Source of the DNA: Nitrospira sp.
GTDB lineage: Bacteria; Nitrospirota; Nitrospiria; Nitrospirales; Nitrospiraceae
Reading direction: 5' to 3'
Assembly (NCBI GenBank): GCA_018242765.1
Contig: JAFEBH010000011.1
Span: 248,001 to 312,000 of the forward strand
Length of the DNA stretch: 64,000 bases
Shown here: positions 26,393 through 35,134 of the stretch, one piece after another
How positions within the stretch are numbered: position 1 is the first letter of the stretch
Layout: every line of letters starts with the position of its first letter
The notes under the pieces: model-generated
The model's database searches: none
What the model was told of the DNA's origin: nothing
The model's input: only the letters and a program-made list of their open reading frames with translations
Made by a program: the position numbers and the translations under genes

Positions 26393-27703
26393 ATGTCCAA
26401 GGACAAGCCACGTGTCGTAATTCTCGGGGGAGGGTTTGGTGGGATGTATGCCGCGTTGGAATTGGAACAAGCGCTGGATCGAGGATCCAACTTGGAGGTG
26501 ACTCTCGTCAACCACGACAACTTTTTTCTCTTCACCCCGATGCTCCATGAGGTTGCAGCAAGTGACCTCGATATCACCAACATCGTGAGCCCGATCCGCA
26601 AGTTGCTGCGGAGGGTCACATTCTTTCATGGCGAGGTCGAAGCCATCGACCTCGTGCAGCAACGAGTGGGAGTGTCGCATGGACATGAGAGCCATTGCCA
26701 TGTACTGCCTTACGATCACCTGGTATTGGCACTTGGGTCCACGACGAACTTCTTTGAGATCCCCGGCTTAGCCGAGCGTGCCTTCACCATGAAGTCACTG
26801 AGTGACGCAATCGTGTTGCGTAACCATCTCATTGCGAACCTGGAAGAAGCCGATTTTGAGTGCGGGGCCTCCCTCAGGGCAGGCCTCCTGAATTTCGTGG
26901 TGGCCGGCAGCGGCTTTGCGGGAGTCGAAACCGTTGCGGCCATGAACGACTTTCTCCGGGAGGCGATCCGTTTCTTTCCTCATCTGCGGGAAGACATGCT
27001 GCGCATCATTCTGGTCAGTTCGGGGCGGATCATTTTGCCAGAACTGGGAGAGAAGCTTGGGACCTATGCCCAGCGCAAACTGATCGAGCAGCGGGTCGAA
27101 ATCCACACCAACTGTAAAGTCACGGCGGTGACGGATCACGACATTACCCTCAGCGATGGGACGACGGTGACGACTAATACACTGGTCTGGACTGCTGGTA
27201 TCAAGCCGCATACCCTCTTGAACACCCTACCTTGTCAACGGGAGAAAGGCCGAGTGCTCGTGAACGAATATCTGGAAGTTTCCGGGTGGCCGGGTGTCTG
27301 GGCCTTGGGCGATTGTGCTCTTGTACCGGATCGTCGGACCGGCGCATTCCATCCTTCGACTGCGCAACACGCGCTGCGTGAAGGACGGATCGCGGCGCAG
27401 AATATTCTCGCCACTGTGCGAAAGGGGTGGAAGAAGCCGTTTGTCTACTCCACGATCGGGCTCTTGGCCCCGATTGGGAAACGCACCGGCGTCGCGAACA
27501 TCCTCGGCGTGAACTTTTCCGGTTTCATCGCTTGGTGGCTCTGGCGCACGATCTACTTGCTGAAACTCCCTCGTTTCGAGAAGAAAGTCCTTGTTGCCCT
27601 GGACTGGACCCTTGATGTCCTCTTTTCCAAAGATCTGGTTCACTTCAGAACGACTCGCCCCTTATCACCACGATCGGCAGCAGACGTGAAGAAACCGGCA
27701 TGA
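26393..27703 (+). CDS. ndh: Type II NADH dehydrogenase (NDH-2)
   Basis: A 436-residue flavoprotein that passes electrons from NADH to quinone without pumping protons. The FAD-binding motif is at the N-terminus (VVILGGGFGGMYAALELE), and the NAD(P)H-binding motif is near residue 170 (FVVAGSGFAGVETVA). A GDCALVPD segment near residue 305 binds the flavin. The C-terminal part has an aromatic amphipathic stretch (FIAWWLWRTIYLLKLPRFEKK), probably the membrane anchor. The ribosome binding site GAGGGG lies five bases upstream. It appears monocistronic and follows the lipoprotein run on the same strand. Confidence 0.92.
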   Translation: MSKDKPRVVILGGGFGGMYAALELEQALDRGSNLEVTLVNHDNFFLFTPMLHEVAASDLDITNIVSPIRKLLRRVTFFHGEVEAIDLVQQRVGVSHGHESHCHVLPYDHLVLALGSTTNFFEIPGLAERAFTMKSLSDAIVLRNHLIANLEEADFECGASLRAGLLNFVVAGSGFAGVETVAAMNDFLREAIRFFPHLREDMLRIILVSSGRIILPELGEKLGTYAQRKLIEQRVEIHTNCKVTAVTDHDITLSDGTTVTTNTLVWTAGIKPHTLLNTLPCQREKGRVLVNEYLEVSGWPGVWALGDCALVPDRRTGAFHPSTAQHALREGRIAAQNILATVRKGWKKPFVYSTIGLLAPIGKRTGVANILGVNFSGFIAWWLWRTIYLLKLPRFEKKVLVALDWTLDVLFSKDLVHFRTTRPLSPRSAADVKKPA

Positions 27704-27812
27704 ATTCTGCGCCACTCGCTGAGAGTGAACTGTCGTTCTAAAGTCTCCACGAGACTCTCTATGAATCGCTCAACATGCTGGGCAGTATTTATGGTAGTCA
27801 GGTGCAATGCTG

Positions 27813-28934
27813 CTAGAGAGGAAACAACTGAATGTCGAAGGCCCGCTCGGTGAACCAGACGAGGGCGATAGCGATTACCGCGAGCGAGCCGCCGGTGAGG
27901 ACCAGTCGAGGATAGGACCAGGAATGGCGGATCAGATAGGCCAAGGGTAAGAACGCCGCGACGATGGCGAGTTGACCGACTTCCACGCCGACGTTAAAGC
28001 TCACTAGACTGAGTAACAATGAATCCTGAGGTAATCCGAGATCAGTGAGCACTGCCGCAAACCCGAATCCGTGGATCAGCCCAAAGCCGAAGGCAATCAT
28101 CCAGCGGCGAGTCGTCATCGCAGGATATAAGTTGCCAAGCCCTGCGAGCACAACCGAGGCGGCGATTGTTGATTCTACCAGACGTGACGGCAACCGGACG
28201 ACGTCAAGCGCGGCTAGGCTCAACGTCAGAGAATGGGCTAGGGTGAATGCGGTGACGATACTCGCGACGTTCCAGCAGACTGATGAGAAATTACCTGCTG
28301 CTTGCCAGCGGCTGTCGGCTCGAACCAGGACTGCGGGAAGCAAAAGGGCGAGCAAGAAGAGGACATGGTCAAACCCCATCCAGATATGCCAGATGCCTTC
28401 GCGAATGAACTGAACACTGTCGTTCCAATGTGAGCGCTCGGCCACAGAGAATTCTTGAGAAGGGGATTCCCGGCTGAAAATGGCGCTGCTGGTCTGTCCG
28501 CCTTGGGTCAGACGTAAGAGCCCCCTGTGTTGAGCGTCGATATCGAACAGGAGTTGGTAATCCACCGCAAGCCGTTCGATCGGTTCGCTGCAATCGGAAC
28601 GGAAACGCAGAACTGCGTAGGCTCCATCCGTGTGATGGTCGATCAGGTGTTCCAGCTCTTGCGTCGAACAGGCGTGCTTGCCCGCTGATAGGGCAAGACG
28701 AGCAAGTGCGTAGGCTCTGATCTCGTCATGCTTGGTACGAACTTCTCCCCAGGTCAGTTGACCATCCCCATCACGGTCCAATCCAATCGCATTGTCGAGA
28801 TCACGCAAGGCGATATCCCACTGGCCTACAACGTGATGGTTCCGGACAATCAGTGAAAGATAGCTGTCGCTGGGCTTGTGGGCCCAGGCAGGGAGACTGA
28901 ACAACAGACAGGAGATGATGACGAGGATATGCAT
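27813..28934 (-). CDS. HupE/UreJ-family membrane protein with EF-hand-like loop
   Basis: About 373 residues from the ATG at 28934, which overlaps the TPR gene stop by one base (TAATG). A frame extension to 29009 lies inside the upstream gene. A signal peptide ends at PAWAHK. The periplasmic domain carries an EF-hand-like loop (DRDGDGQLTWGE) able to bind calcium. The C-terminal half has about seven membrane helices with HIWMGFDHVLFLLALL and GFGLIHGFGFA, whose histidines are typical of HupE/UreJ_2 proteins. Relatives transport nickel or cobalt or act as chaperones for metal uptake; the substrate here is not shown. It ends the minus-strand operon starting near 32832. Confidence 0.88.
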   Translation of the reverse strand: MHILVIISCLLFSLPAWAHKPSDSYLSLIVRNHHVVGQWDIALRDLDNAIGLDRDGDGQLTWGEVRTKHDEIRAYALARLALSAGKHACSTQELEHLIDHHTDGAYAVLRFRSDCSEPIERLAVDYQLLFDIDAQHRGLLRLTQGGQTSSAIFSRESPSQEFSVAERSHWNDSVQFIREGIWHIWMGFDHVLFLLALLLPAVLVRADSRWQAAGNFSSVCWNVASIVTAFTLAHSLTLSLAALDVVRLPSRLVESTIAASVVLAGLGNLYPAMTTRRWMIAFGFGLIHGFGFAAVLTDLGLPQDSLLLSLVSFNVGVEVGQLAIVAAFLPLAYLIRHSWSYPRLVLTGGSLAVIAIALVWFTERAFDIQLFPL

Positions 28935-30124
28935 TAGAAGGTCGCCTCCTGTATCTGCTTTGCGAGTTGCCGGAGACGGAAATCCTCCACATGGTTTGTT
29001 TGTAACCAATCAAGCACCGGTTGGGCAGCGCGACGGTTCCCGGCGGCGAGCGCGCTGTTAAGGAGAATCCTGGCATCAGCCGGTTCCCGTTGGACGGTCC
29101 AATTTGCGAGAGCCAATGACAGAGCCCGTTGAGCATCGTGTTGCAACGTGAGTGTGAACCGCGCTTCTTCTCTAATATGAACGATCGTTCCTCGTTCCCG
29201 AGCTGCATGAAAGCGGGCTGCGAGCTCGGCCGCATGGCTTTGGAAGGTGGGCAGCTTCAACACCTGTTCCGCGAGGGCCAAGCGCAATAGCAGTCCATCG
29301 GCTCTGGTCTCCGATCGAAGCAGAGAAACGACGTCAGGTGCACGGTCTTGATCCAATAGAAAATCTGCATAGGCACCGAGCACGTAGTGATCTTTGATGC
29401 CGACCTTGACGGCTTCAGCGAAAGATTTTTCTGCCTCTTGAATGGCTTCCGTGCGGGAGGCCGTTTCAGCCAGGATGGTCGCAATCCAAATCCGCTCACG
29501 ACCTGAGAGGGCAGAATCCGAAAGGGCTTGCCGGAGTACCTCTTTGCTCTTGGCCGATTGTCCGGTCATGCCGGCGATATCGCTCAAACATCCAACGAGC
29601 ACGTGGGAAGCCACCAGCCGGGCAAGTTTCTGACAGGCTCGTCGTGCCTCGTCATAGCGAGCCTGTACTTGGAGAATTGAGGCCTTGGTGAGCCAGGCCT
29701 GAGCATTGGTCGGGTCGACTTCCAGTACGTGCTCCAGGTCAGCGAGGGCCTCGTTGAACTCATGGGCGCTCTGGCGGATGGTGGCACGCAGGAGGAGTGT
29801 GACTGGTGGAGGTGTCGGCCCAGTCCACCACGGAGTCAGGATCGCTTGCGCCTGTCCCAAGAAACGGGGATCGCCTTCCGATCGCCCCTGTTCAATATAC
29901 CGAGTTGCCAGCTTCACGGCCGTTCCAAGATTCCGGGGATTGTGCTGAAGATCGTCGCGCAAGCTTCGAATTTCTCGTGCTCCGGGATCGGACGATTTAA
30001 AACTGAGCCGTTCAAGTACCTGACTGTCGTCGGTGGGGCGGTGAGGCTCGGCCGAGGCAAATGTGCACAAAGAGATGGCAAGCCAGTACCCTATCAGTGC
30101 CAATGTGAGTCGTGTCTTATCCAT
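28934..30124 (-). CDS. Periplasmic tetratricopeptide-repeat protein
   Basis: A 396-residue protein with a signal peptide (LIGYWLAISLCTFASA) and several TPR-like helix pairs. The clearest is EALADLEHVLEVDPTNAQAW, followed by further 34-residue units up to the C-terminus. TPR proteins act as scaffolds for protein complexes. It begins two bases after the TonB gene and overlaps the HupE gene by one base, so the three are almost certainly co-expressed. TPR proteins of this kind often sit between DUF4331 and HupE genes (recollection from other genomes), suggesting a shared assembly. Its partner is unknown. Confidence 0.85.
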   Translation of the reverse strand: MDKTRLTLALIGYWLAISLCTFASAEPHRPTDDSQVLERLSFKSSDPGAREIRSLRDDLQHNPRNLGTAVKLATRYIEQGRSEGDPRFLGQAQAILTPWWTGPTPPPVTLLLRATIRQSAHEFNEALADLEHVLEVDPTNAQAWLTKASILQVQARYDEARRACQKLARLVASHVLVGCLSDIAGMTGQSAKSKEVLRQALSDSALSGRERIWIATILAETASRTEAIQEAEKSFAEAVKVGIKDHYVLGAYADFLLDQDRAPDVVSLLRSETRADGLLLRLALAEQVLKLPTFQSHAAELAARFHAARERGTIVHIREEARFTLTLQHDAQRALSLALANWTVQREPADARILLNSALAAGNRRAAQPVLDWLQTNHVEDFRLRQLAKQIQEATF

Positions 30125-30126
30125 CG

Positions 30127-31020
30127 TTAATCTCGCGAATAGGAAATAGGGATGCGCATGATGATTTGTTGACGATTCAACGTACGATCGAACTGCATCG
30201 GGAAGGCCCGTTGGACAAGGGCCCTCGCCTCTTGATCAATGCGGTCGAGACCAGAGCTCTTCACCACTACGGAGTCCAATAACGCCCCTTCCTTTGATAC
30301 TACGGCTTTGACCACGACCTTGAAGGGTTGTGATTGATCCAGGAACGGGCGGGATGACAGCTTGAGTTCTTCCAGCCGCTGGAAAATTGCATGCTGAAGC
30401 CAGCCGTAATCGGGATTGCTTGTTGAGGCGGAGGATTCGGTTGGCATGGCTAGAGGTGTCGTATTAGATGCCGCAGTGTGCTCGTGATCAGTGGCAACGT
30501 TGGCCGCTGTTTCTGACGGTGGCGGCGCTGTGGTGGCTGATCCCGTCAATTCCTCTATCTGGTGCATCGGGGGAGTTTCTACCTGTGCAGGGTTAGCTGT
30601 CGACTTTTCAACAACCGACGCTGTGGATGACTCTCTTGATGAGGAAGTGGATGGCGTAGTGCTTGGTTGAGGTGTTGGCATAACTGGTTCTGCAGTCTGC
30701 GGTTTGATTGGTACGATAGGGTCAGCCGATGAAACGGCACGATGGATGGGGCGACCTGCGCGAGCTTGTCGAGGCGTTCGCTCTGTCGGCCTCGATATGA
30801 TCGGTTCGGGAGCGCTGGAGTTTTGAGCTGGCTTATCGGCAAGGGAGGGCGACTGCACAAGTGCGATGTCCCAGTGAAACAGTTTCTTGGGTACGGCTAG
30901 CGGTGAGAGGCGAAAGAGTGGGAATACTGCGAGAAGCAAGAGGCTATGGAGAACGAGAGAGCTGAACCACCCGTGTAGCTGTTGTCTCCTCAACTCAGAT
31001 GTCATCGACTCCTGATTCAC
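30127..31020 (-). CDS. TonB-family energy transducer
   Basis: A 297-residue protein starting at GTG 31020, with GGAG eight bases upstream. It has one N-terminal membrane helix (SSLVLHSLLLLAVFPLF), a long low-complexity periplasmic linker rich in Pro, Thr and Ser (about residues 60-200), and a C-terminal TonB domain. That domain contains FKVVVKAVVSKEGALLDSVV and MQFDRTLNRQQIIMRIPISY. It would transmit the proton-motive force to an outer-membrane TonB-dependent receptor; the receptor at 35135-37201 is the likely client. No ExbB/ExbD genes are in the window. It lies between DUF4331 and the TPR gene. Confidence 0.88.
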   Translation of the reverse strand: MNQESMTSELRRQQLHGWFSSLVLHSLLLLAVFPLFRLSPLAVPKKLFHWDIALVQSPSLADKPAQNSSAPEPIISRPTERTPRQARAGRPIHRAVSSADPIVPIKPQTAEPVMPTPQPSTTPSTSSSRESSTASVVEKSTANPAQVETPPMHQIEELTGSATTAPPPSETAANVATDHEHTAASNTTPLAMPTESSASTSNPDYGWLQHAIFQRLEELKLSSRPFLDQSQPFKVVVKAVVSKEGALLDSVVVKSSGLDRIDQEARALVQRAFPMQFDRTLNRQQIIMRIPISYSRD

Positions 31021-31039
31021 AGCCTTGTCTCCGATGATG

Positions 31040-31066
31040 CGGGTGCCGCATAGGCTGCGGCACCCG
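31040..31066. promoter_or_regulatory. Perfect hairpin between DUF4331 and TonB genes
   Basis: An 11-base perfect stem, CGGGTGCCGCA against TGCGGCACCCG, with a five-base loop TAGGC. It lies between the DUF4331 stop (31077) and the TonB start (31020). It has no U-tract in the minus direction, so partial termination or mRNA 3'-end protection is more likely than full termination. That would give more DUF4331 than TonB/TPR/HupE transcript. The structure is plain; the role is inferred. Confidence 0.65.
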
Positions 31067-31076
31067 ATTATGATGA

Positions 31077-32567
31077 TTAGAATGCTTCTTTGGAGTCGAT
31101 ATGCCGACGATCTCGGCCATCATGTGGGGTCGGAAGAAATGGAAATTCCATCGCAATCCCGTTCGGTGTCTTCTGATTGCCGACCGCTCTCACGTTGAAG
31201 TTGACGCCGTCTCCAAGGTTCGGCACCGCTGGGTTGGTGAGTATGCCTGCTACAACGCGGAGCGCCACATCGGTGACATCGTCGTTCGGTCTCCGGCCGT
31301 TCGGCCAGCCCGCTTTGTCCGGTGTGGCGTTACCGCTCACGTCATGCGCGAGTGGGCCCAGTCGTCGCTGTCCACCGGCTGGAGTTGGTGGGATATCCAA
31401 ATCGACTCGTAAGAGGTCGGCAAGCGCTTCGGTAGTTTTGTTGGATCCACATACAGATGGCCCTTTGCTATAGCGAAGCAAGGCATTCACAAGATCCTCG
31501 CGAGTTGTTGTCGGGAAACTGGTCCCAAAGACCGTGTTGAGTGCCGTTGCCAGGGCGGAGTTGCAGTAGAACAGGACGAACTCATTTTCGTCCTCCGCAT
31601 CCGTGGCATTCCACTTGTCCTTCATGTTCGTCGCAATGATCAACTCATTCACGAGGGGATTGCCCATACGTGCCACTTGAACGAAACGGGCGCTGTTGTC
31701 GCGATCTCCATTCTTCTTGATGACCGTGACTTTGGGCCGGCTCGTGCTGGCATAGGCGCCGAGCATTTTGTTGCCGTTCGGTCCGATCAGTTCACTGACC
31801 GGAATCTCCAACGCGATGGTGTTGACGTTAAAACCACTGAACGTATCGGCGTTCCCGGCTCCCGGCGCACCAATGATGATTCCATCATTGGCATCATCGG
31901 CATCGGAAAGGATCGGAGAAATGTGCAGATTCAGCGTGTCGAACGTTCCTCCTAGGTCGATATAGAAGGTCTCGTCTCGTTGGCCAGCGAAGACCCTCCC
32001 GCCATTTTTCAGTGGATAGATACCCTTCTCCGCGAGGTCTTCATAGTTCGGCATTGTGCGAGGGCCGACATTCGAGGGAACGGCGTACATGACGCCAGTT
32101 CCCAGGTCTCGCGGCCGCTGACCATAGCGAACTTCCGTTACCGTATAGCTCTGTCGAAGTAGGAGTCCTTCCGACCCGTTCCCTGAGAGAGCTGTGACCG
32201 GTGGCAGGGCCACATAAGACAAAGGAAAGACATTGCCGGGTTGTCGGATCTCTGTTTTAAATCTGATCTGGTAGACGATATTTGCGGCAATATTGTTTTT
32301 ATTGTTGTCGATGTGGATTTCATACAGCACATCATCGGCAAAGTTGAAGTAATTGGGCCCGGAGCCCGGCTCCTGACTCGGGATGACATTCATGATGAGG
32401 ACGGCATTGTCGGGATTCTGCCAACTCCGGAAAAAATAGAAATCCGTGATGTCAGCCGTCGGGTCATTGGCAATCAACGGAGCTTCACGATGGCTGGCTG
32501 CCAGAACTGGGGTCGTCATGAGTATTATGAAAGCCATAGTCATAAGTGGTCGAAGTCGAGCCAACAT
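31077..32567 (-). CDS. DUF4331-family secreted protein
   Basis: 496 residues with a signal peptide ending ILMTTPVLAASH. The mature protein starts SHREAPLIANDPTADITDFY, the signature opening of DUF4331. It then has FRSWQNPDNAVLIMNVIPSQ, a DADDANDGIIIG segment and an ETPVSELIGPNG-like ALEIPVSELIG. The C-terminal part includes RPNDDVTDVALRVVAG. The family has no agreed function; it is large, secreted and beta-rich. It is the second gene of the minus-strand set, after a small lipoprotein (32611-32832). The conserved HRE and DITD acidic/histidine residues could bind a metal, which is inference. Confidence 0.9.
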   Translation of the reverse strand: MLARLRPLMTMAFIILMTTPVLAASHREAPLIANDPTADITDFYFFRSWQNPDNAVLIMNVIPSQEPGSGPNYFNFADDVLYEIHIDNNKNNIAANIVYQIRFKTEIRQPGNVFPLSYVALPPVTALSGNGSEGLLLRQSYTVTEVRYGQRPRDLGTGVMYAVPSNVGPRTMPNYEDLAEKGIYPLKNGGRVFAGQRDETFYIDLGGTFDTLNLHISPILSDADDANDGIIIGAPGAGNADTFSGFNVNTIALEIPVSELIGPNGNKMLGAYASTSRPKVTVIKKNGDRDNSARFVQVARMGNPLVNELIIATNMKDKWNATDAEDENEFVLFYCNSALATALNTVFGTSFPTTTREDLVNALLRYSKGPSVCGSNKTTEALADLLRVDLDIPPTPAGGQRRLGPLAHDVSGNATPDKAGWPNGRRPNDDVTDVALRVVAGILTNPAVPNLGDGVNFNVRAVGNQKTPNGIAMEFPFLPTPHDGRDRRHIDSKEAF

Positions 32568-32610
32568 AGATTCCTCCTTAATAAACGGGTCCGCCTTGTG
32601 GCGGGTTGGA

Positions 32611-32832
32611 TTACAGGTCCGGCAGTACAGCCCGGACTGGTTCTGATTCCGCTTGGCTGACCAGTGCGGCCTCTTCCGATGTCAGGGCTTCTGATCGAGG
32701 AACGTGCTGTTCCTCCGCGGCGGCGGTTGGCCCGCTTGGCGTGATGATGGGGACGCTGTCGTTTCCGCTGCAGCCGGACAAGAATCCGACCGTACATGCG
32801 ACCCCTAGGGCCCAAAGCTTGGGTTGTTTCAT
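32611..32832 (-). CDS. Small lipoprotein heading the DUF4331 operon
   Basis: 73 residues from the ATG at 32832, preceded by a purine-rich GGAGAGAGGAAC. The signal peptide has the lipobox VGFLSGC at about residues 16-22. The short mature part is Ser/Ala/Glu-rich (SGPTAAAEEQHVPRSEALTSEEAAL) and probably unstructured. It lies 43 bases upstream of the DUF4331 gene on the same strand and opposite the sigma-factor gene. It could anchor or cap the DUF4331 protein at the membrane; this is a guess from position only. No family recognised. Confidence 0.7.
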   Translation of the reverse strand: MKQPKLWALGVACTVGFLSGCSGNDSVPIITPSGPTAAAEEQHVPRSEALTSEEAALVSQAESEPVRAVLPDL

Positions 32833-32955
32833 GTTCCTCTCTCCTCTCCATAGTGGAATGCTGTGATGAATCTGTCTTGCTTCTTCGAACCTGCCGGCGG
32901 TCTGTTCTTCACTACGAGAAGATTCGGCGATTGGATTTCTGACGGGAAGAGTTGC

Positions 32956-32984
32956 TTGTTGGGGTAGTTGCCTGATGTTATAGT
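32956..32984 (+). promoter_or_regulatory. Possible housekeeping-type promoter for the ECF sigma gene
   Basis: TTGTTG at 32956-32961 and TATAGT at 32979-32984 are separated by 17 bases, about 85 bases upstream of the sigma-factor start. Fit to the -10 consensus is good, to the -35 moderate. The 240-base divergent region also drives the lipoprotein/DUF4331 operon the other way, where an ECF-type promoter would be expected; I could not pick one with confidence. Confidence 0.35.
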
Positions 32985-33070
32985 CCCTCACCATCGAAGG
33001 TGCAGATGGAGCTACCAATCAGCAATCCGATCTTCCCTATCGGCTCGTATAGTTTCAAGGGGAAGACTGT

Positions 33071-33673
33071 ATGTCGATCATGACCACGGAACCGACCAAG
33101 CTCGCCCAAGACCGGGAGTGGGCCCAACTCATTGCGCTCACCGCCCAGGGAGATCAGGGTGCTCTCGCCAGGTTCTATGATCGTACGAGTCCTCAGGTCT
33201 ACGGCCTGATTTTCAAGATCCTCGGGAATCGAGAAGCTGCGGAAGAAGTGACGTTGGACGTGTACACGCAGGTGTGGCGCCAAGCCCATACATACGACCA
33301 CATCCGAGGTGCCCCCGGTGCATGGTTGATGACGTTGGCTAGAACAAGGGCAATCGATCGGTTCCGTGCCGGGGCGGCTGAATATGGGCGTCTCGAATCA
33401 CTAGATACCATCGATCTCTTTGTCAGCAAGGACGATACGCCGGAACAAGATGTGGAGAGCCAAGAGCGACGACGATATGTCCAAGAAGCCTTGGCGGAGC
33501 TGACGGCGGAGCAGCGGCAAGCGATCGCGTTGGCGTATTTCTATGGTTTGAGCCAGAGCGAGATTGCCGAAAAGCTACGGGTGCCACTTGGTACGGTAAA
33601 GACTCGAATGAGATTGGGCATGATCAAATTGAGGGAAGCCCTCGCACCTTATGAAGAGGGGTTACACCCGTGA
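33071..33673 (+). CDS. ECF-type RNA polymerase sigma factor paired with cupin anti-sigma
   Basis: A 200-residue ECF sigma factor. Region 2 spans about residues 25-95 (LARFYDRTSPQVYGLIF, NREAAEEVTLDVYTQVWRQ, GAWLMTLARTRAIDRFR). Region 4 spans about 135-190 (LTAEQRQAIALAYFYGLSQ, IAEKLRVPLGTVKTRMR). This is the RpoE/SigK-like layout. The GTG start of its anti-sigma gene overlaps its stop by four bases (GTGA). It is transcribed away from the lipoprotein/DUF4331/TonB/TPR/HupE set, a typical position for a sigma factor controlling neighbours. A deleted second copy survives at 20607-20705. Confidence 0.92.
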   Translation: MSIMTTEPTKLAQDREWAQLIALTAQGDQGALARFYDRTSPQVYGLIFKILGNREAAEEVTLDVYTQVWRQAHTYDHIRGAPGAWLMTLARTRAIDRFRAGAAEYGRLESLDTIDLFVSKDDTPEQDVESQERRRYVQEALAELTAEQRQAIALAYFYGLSQSEIAEKLRVPLGTVKTRMRLGMIKLREALAPYEEGLHP

Positions 33674-34554
33674 CCGAAACGAATTTGCCCGATGAATTTC
33701 AAGAACAGGCGTTGTTCTATGCTCTGGGAATCTTGAGTCCGGAGGGGCAGCAGGCCTTTATGCACGGTCTTCAGGGAGAATCTGTGCTCTTGCAGCAGAC
33801 CGTGAATGCCTATTGCGCAATCACTGGCACACTGACCGATACCGTGACTCCTGTGGCGCCTCCGGTGGCCTTGCGCCAACGGTTGGTCGACGCCATTGCG
33901 TTGGAAGCAAGCCGTGAAGCCGAACAGTTTGAGCGTATTGTGAATACACTGGCCATAGGCTCTGTCCCGGTGAAGCCTCGAGATTCGGTGCGGGAGCGGC
34001 TTCTCTCACGAGTCGATGGGCATTCGAATGTTCACATTGATGTGGAAGCTCCGACGACTACTTTCAGCGACCTCTCCACAAGAGTGTCCGGGAGTGAAGG
34101 TCTAGAGCAGAGGAATCGTCTTTCTCCGCAGACAGGCGAGCAGTCTGGTTGGTTGGGATCTTGCTGGAAGGCCGTTTCGACCTTTCTACGAACGCTTCTG
34201 ATTCGCTCCATAATCCCTCGGCCGTCTTCGAATGGGCTCACGTTCGTGAAGGCATCTGAGGGAACCTGGCGGAGAATCGCACAGGGCGTGCAGGCCAAAT
34301 TGCTCTCCTTTGATCCGATCTCACGACGGACTACCACGCTTCTCCGTTTTGCACCCGGCACCAGGTATGCTCCGCATCGTCATGCTGCCGTAGAAGAGCT
34401 CTATGTCCTTGAGGGTGGGTGCTTTATCGCTGGCCGTGAGATGACGGTCGGTGATTATCACCGCGCCGAAGCGGGAACGGTGCACCATGACACGTCGACC
34501 GACGAGGGGTGTCTCCTTCTCGCGATCTCCTCTCCCCAAAACGAGATGGTGTAG
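33670..34554 (+). CDS. Anti-sigma factor with ChrR-like cupin domain
   Basis: 294 residues starting at GTG 33670. The N-terminal part (about 1-85) is helical (FYALGILSPEGQQAF), as in sigma-binding domains. The central linker is variable and has no membrane helix, so the protein is probably cytoplasmic. The C-terminal cupin (about 200-294) has the metal-ligand pattern PHRHAAVEEL (H-x-H-x4-E) and a later TVHH, as in ChrR. In Rhodobacter, ChrR holds SigE inactive until singlet oxygen is sensed. The N-terminal zinc motif of true ChrR (His-x3-Cys-x2-Cys) is not seen, so the signal may differ. Its ending is SSPQNEMV. Confidence 0.85.
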   Translation: MTETNLPDEFQEQALFYALGILSPEGQQAFMHGLQGESVLLQQTVNAYCAITGTLTDTVTPVAPPVALRQRLVDAIALEASREAEQFERIVNTLAIGSVPVKPRDSVRERLLSRVDGHSNVHIDVEAPTTTFSDLSTRVSGSEGLEQRNRLSPQTGEQSGWLGSCWKAVSTFLRTLLIRSIIPRPSSNGLTFVKASEGTWRRIAQGVQAKLLSFDPISRRTTTLLRFAPGTRYAPHRHAAVEELYVLEGGCFIAGREMTVGDYHRAEAGTVHHDTSTDEGCLLLAISSPQNEMV

Positions 34555-34660
34555 TAACCTACTTGCTGACACTGCGTCAGTCATTCTATGAATCCAAACA
34601 ACCTGGTCATCACGTAAAGCCGGTAGGGAACGAATATTTCTGTTGAGATCGTTGTCTTAG

Positions 34661-34689
34661 TCGTGCTACGAAAATAAAGTTCGTGCTAC
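34661..34689 (+). promoter_or_regulatory. Direct 9-base repeats upstream of nikR
   Basis: TCGTGCTAC occurs at 34661-34669 and again at 34681-34689, exactly 20 bases apart, which is about two helical turns. The second copy ends 17 bases before the nikR start. It is placed well for an operator. It does not match the E. coli NikR palindrome GTATGA-N16-TCATAC, so recognition by NikR or another factor is only a suggestion. Confidence 0.4.
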
Positions 34690-34706
34690 TGCCGGGAGGG
34701 AGAGGT

Positions 34707-35123
34707 ATGGATGATGTCATTCGGTTCGGTGTGTCATTGGATCGACGATTGCTTGCTGAGTTCGATCGTCATATTCGACGACGGCGGTACACGAATAGGT
34801 CCGAGGCGCTTCGTGATCTAATTCGTGACAACTTGGTAGGAGAGGAATGGGACGAAAATAAGGAAACGGTCGGGACGATCACGTTTGTGTATGACCACCA
34901 CGTACGCGATCTCACCGGCAAGTTGACAGATATTCAGCATGATCACCATGGGCAAATCCTTTCCGGCATGCATGTGCATCTGGATCACAATCATTGTCTT
35001 GAAGTGTTGGTAGTAAAGGGGAAAGGGGCGGACATCAAGAAGCTGGCTGATGTATTAGTTTCGGTCAAAGGTGTAAAGCACGGTAAGTTGACCATGACGA
35101 CAACGGGGAAATCCATCCGCTAG
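34707..35123 (+). CDS. nikR: Nickel-responsive transcriptional regulator NikR
   Basis: A 138-residue protein from the ATG at 34707, preceded by GGGAGGGAGAGGT. The N-terminal ribbon-helix-helix domain (about 1-45) reads IRFGVSLDRRLLAEFDRHI then YTNRSEALRDLIRD. The C-terminal ACT-like domain keeps the nickel ligands: histidines in IQHDHH and MHVHLDHNHC, and the cysteine of that motif. It represses or activates nickel-uptake genes when nickel binds. The TonB-dependent receptor gene starts 11 bases after its stop, so the two form an operon and the receptor is a likely NikR target. Confidence 0.93.
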   Translation: MDDVIRFGVSLDRRLLAEFDRHIRRRRYTNRSEALRDLIRDNLVGEEWDENKETVGTITFVYDHHVRDLTGKLTDIQHDHHGQILSGMHVHLDHNHCLEVLVVKGKGADIKKLADVLVSVKGVKHGKLTMTTTGKSIR

Positions 35124-35134
35124 CTGCTCGCCTT

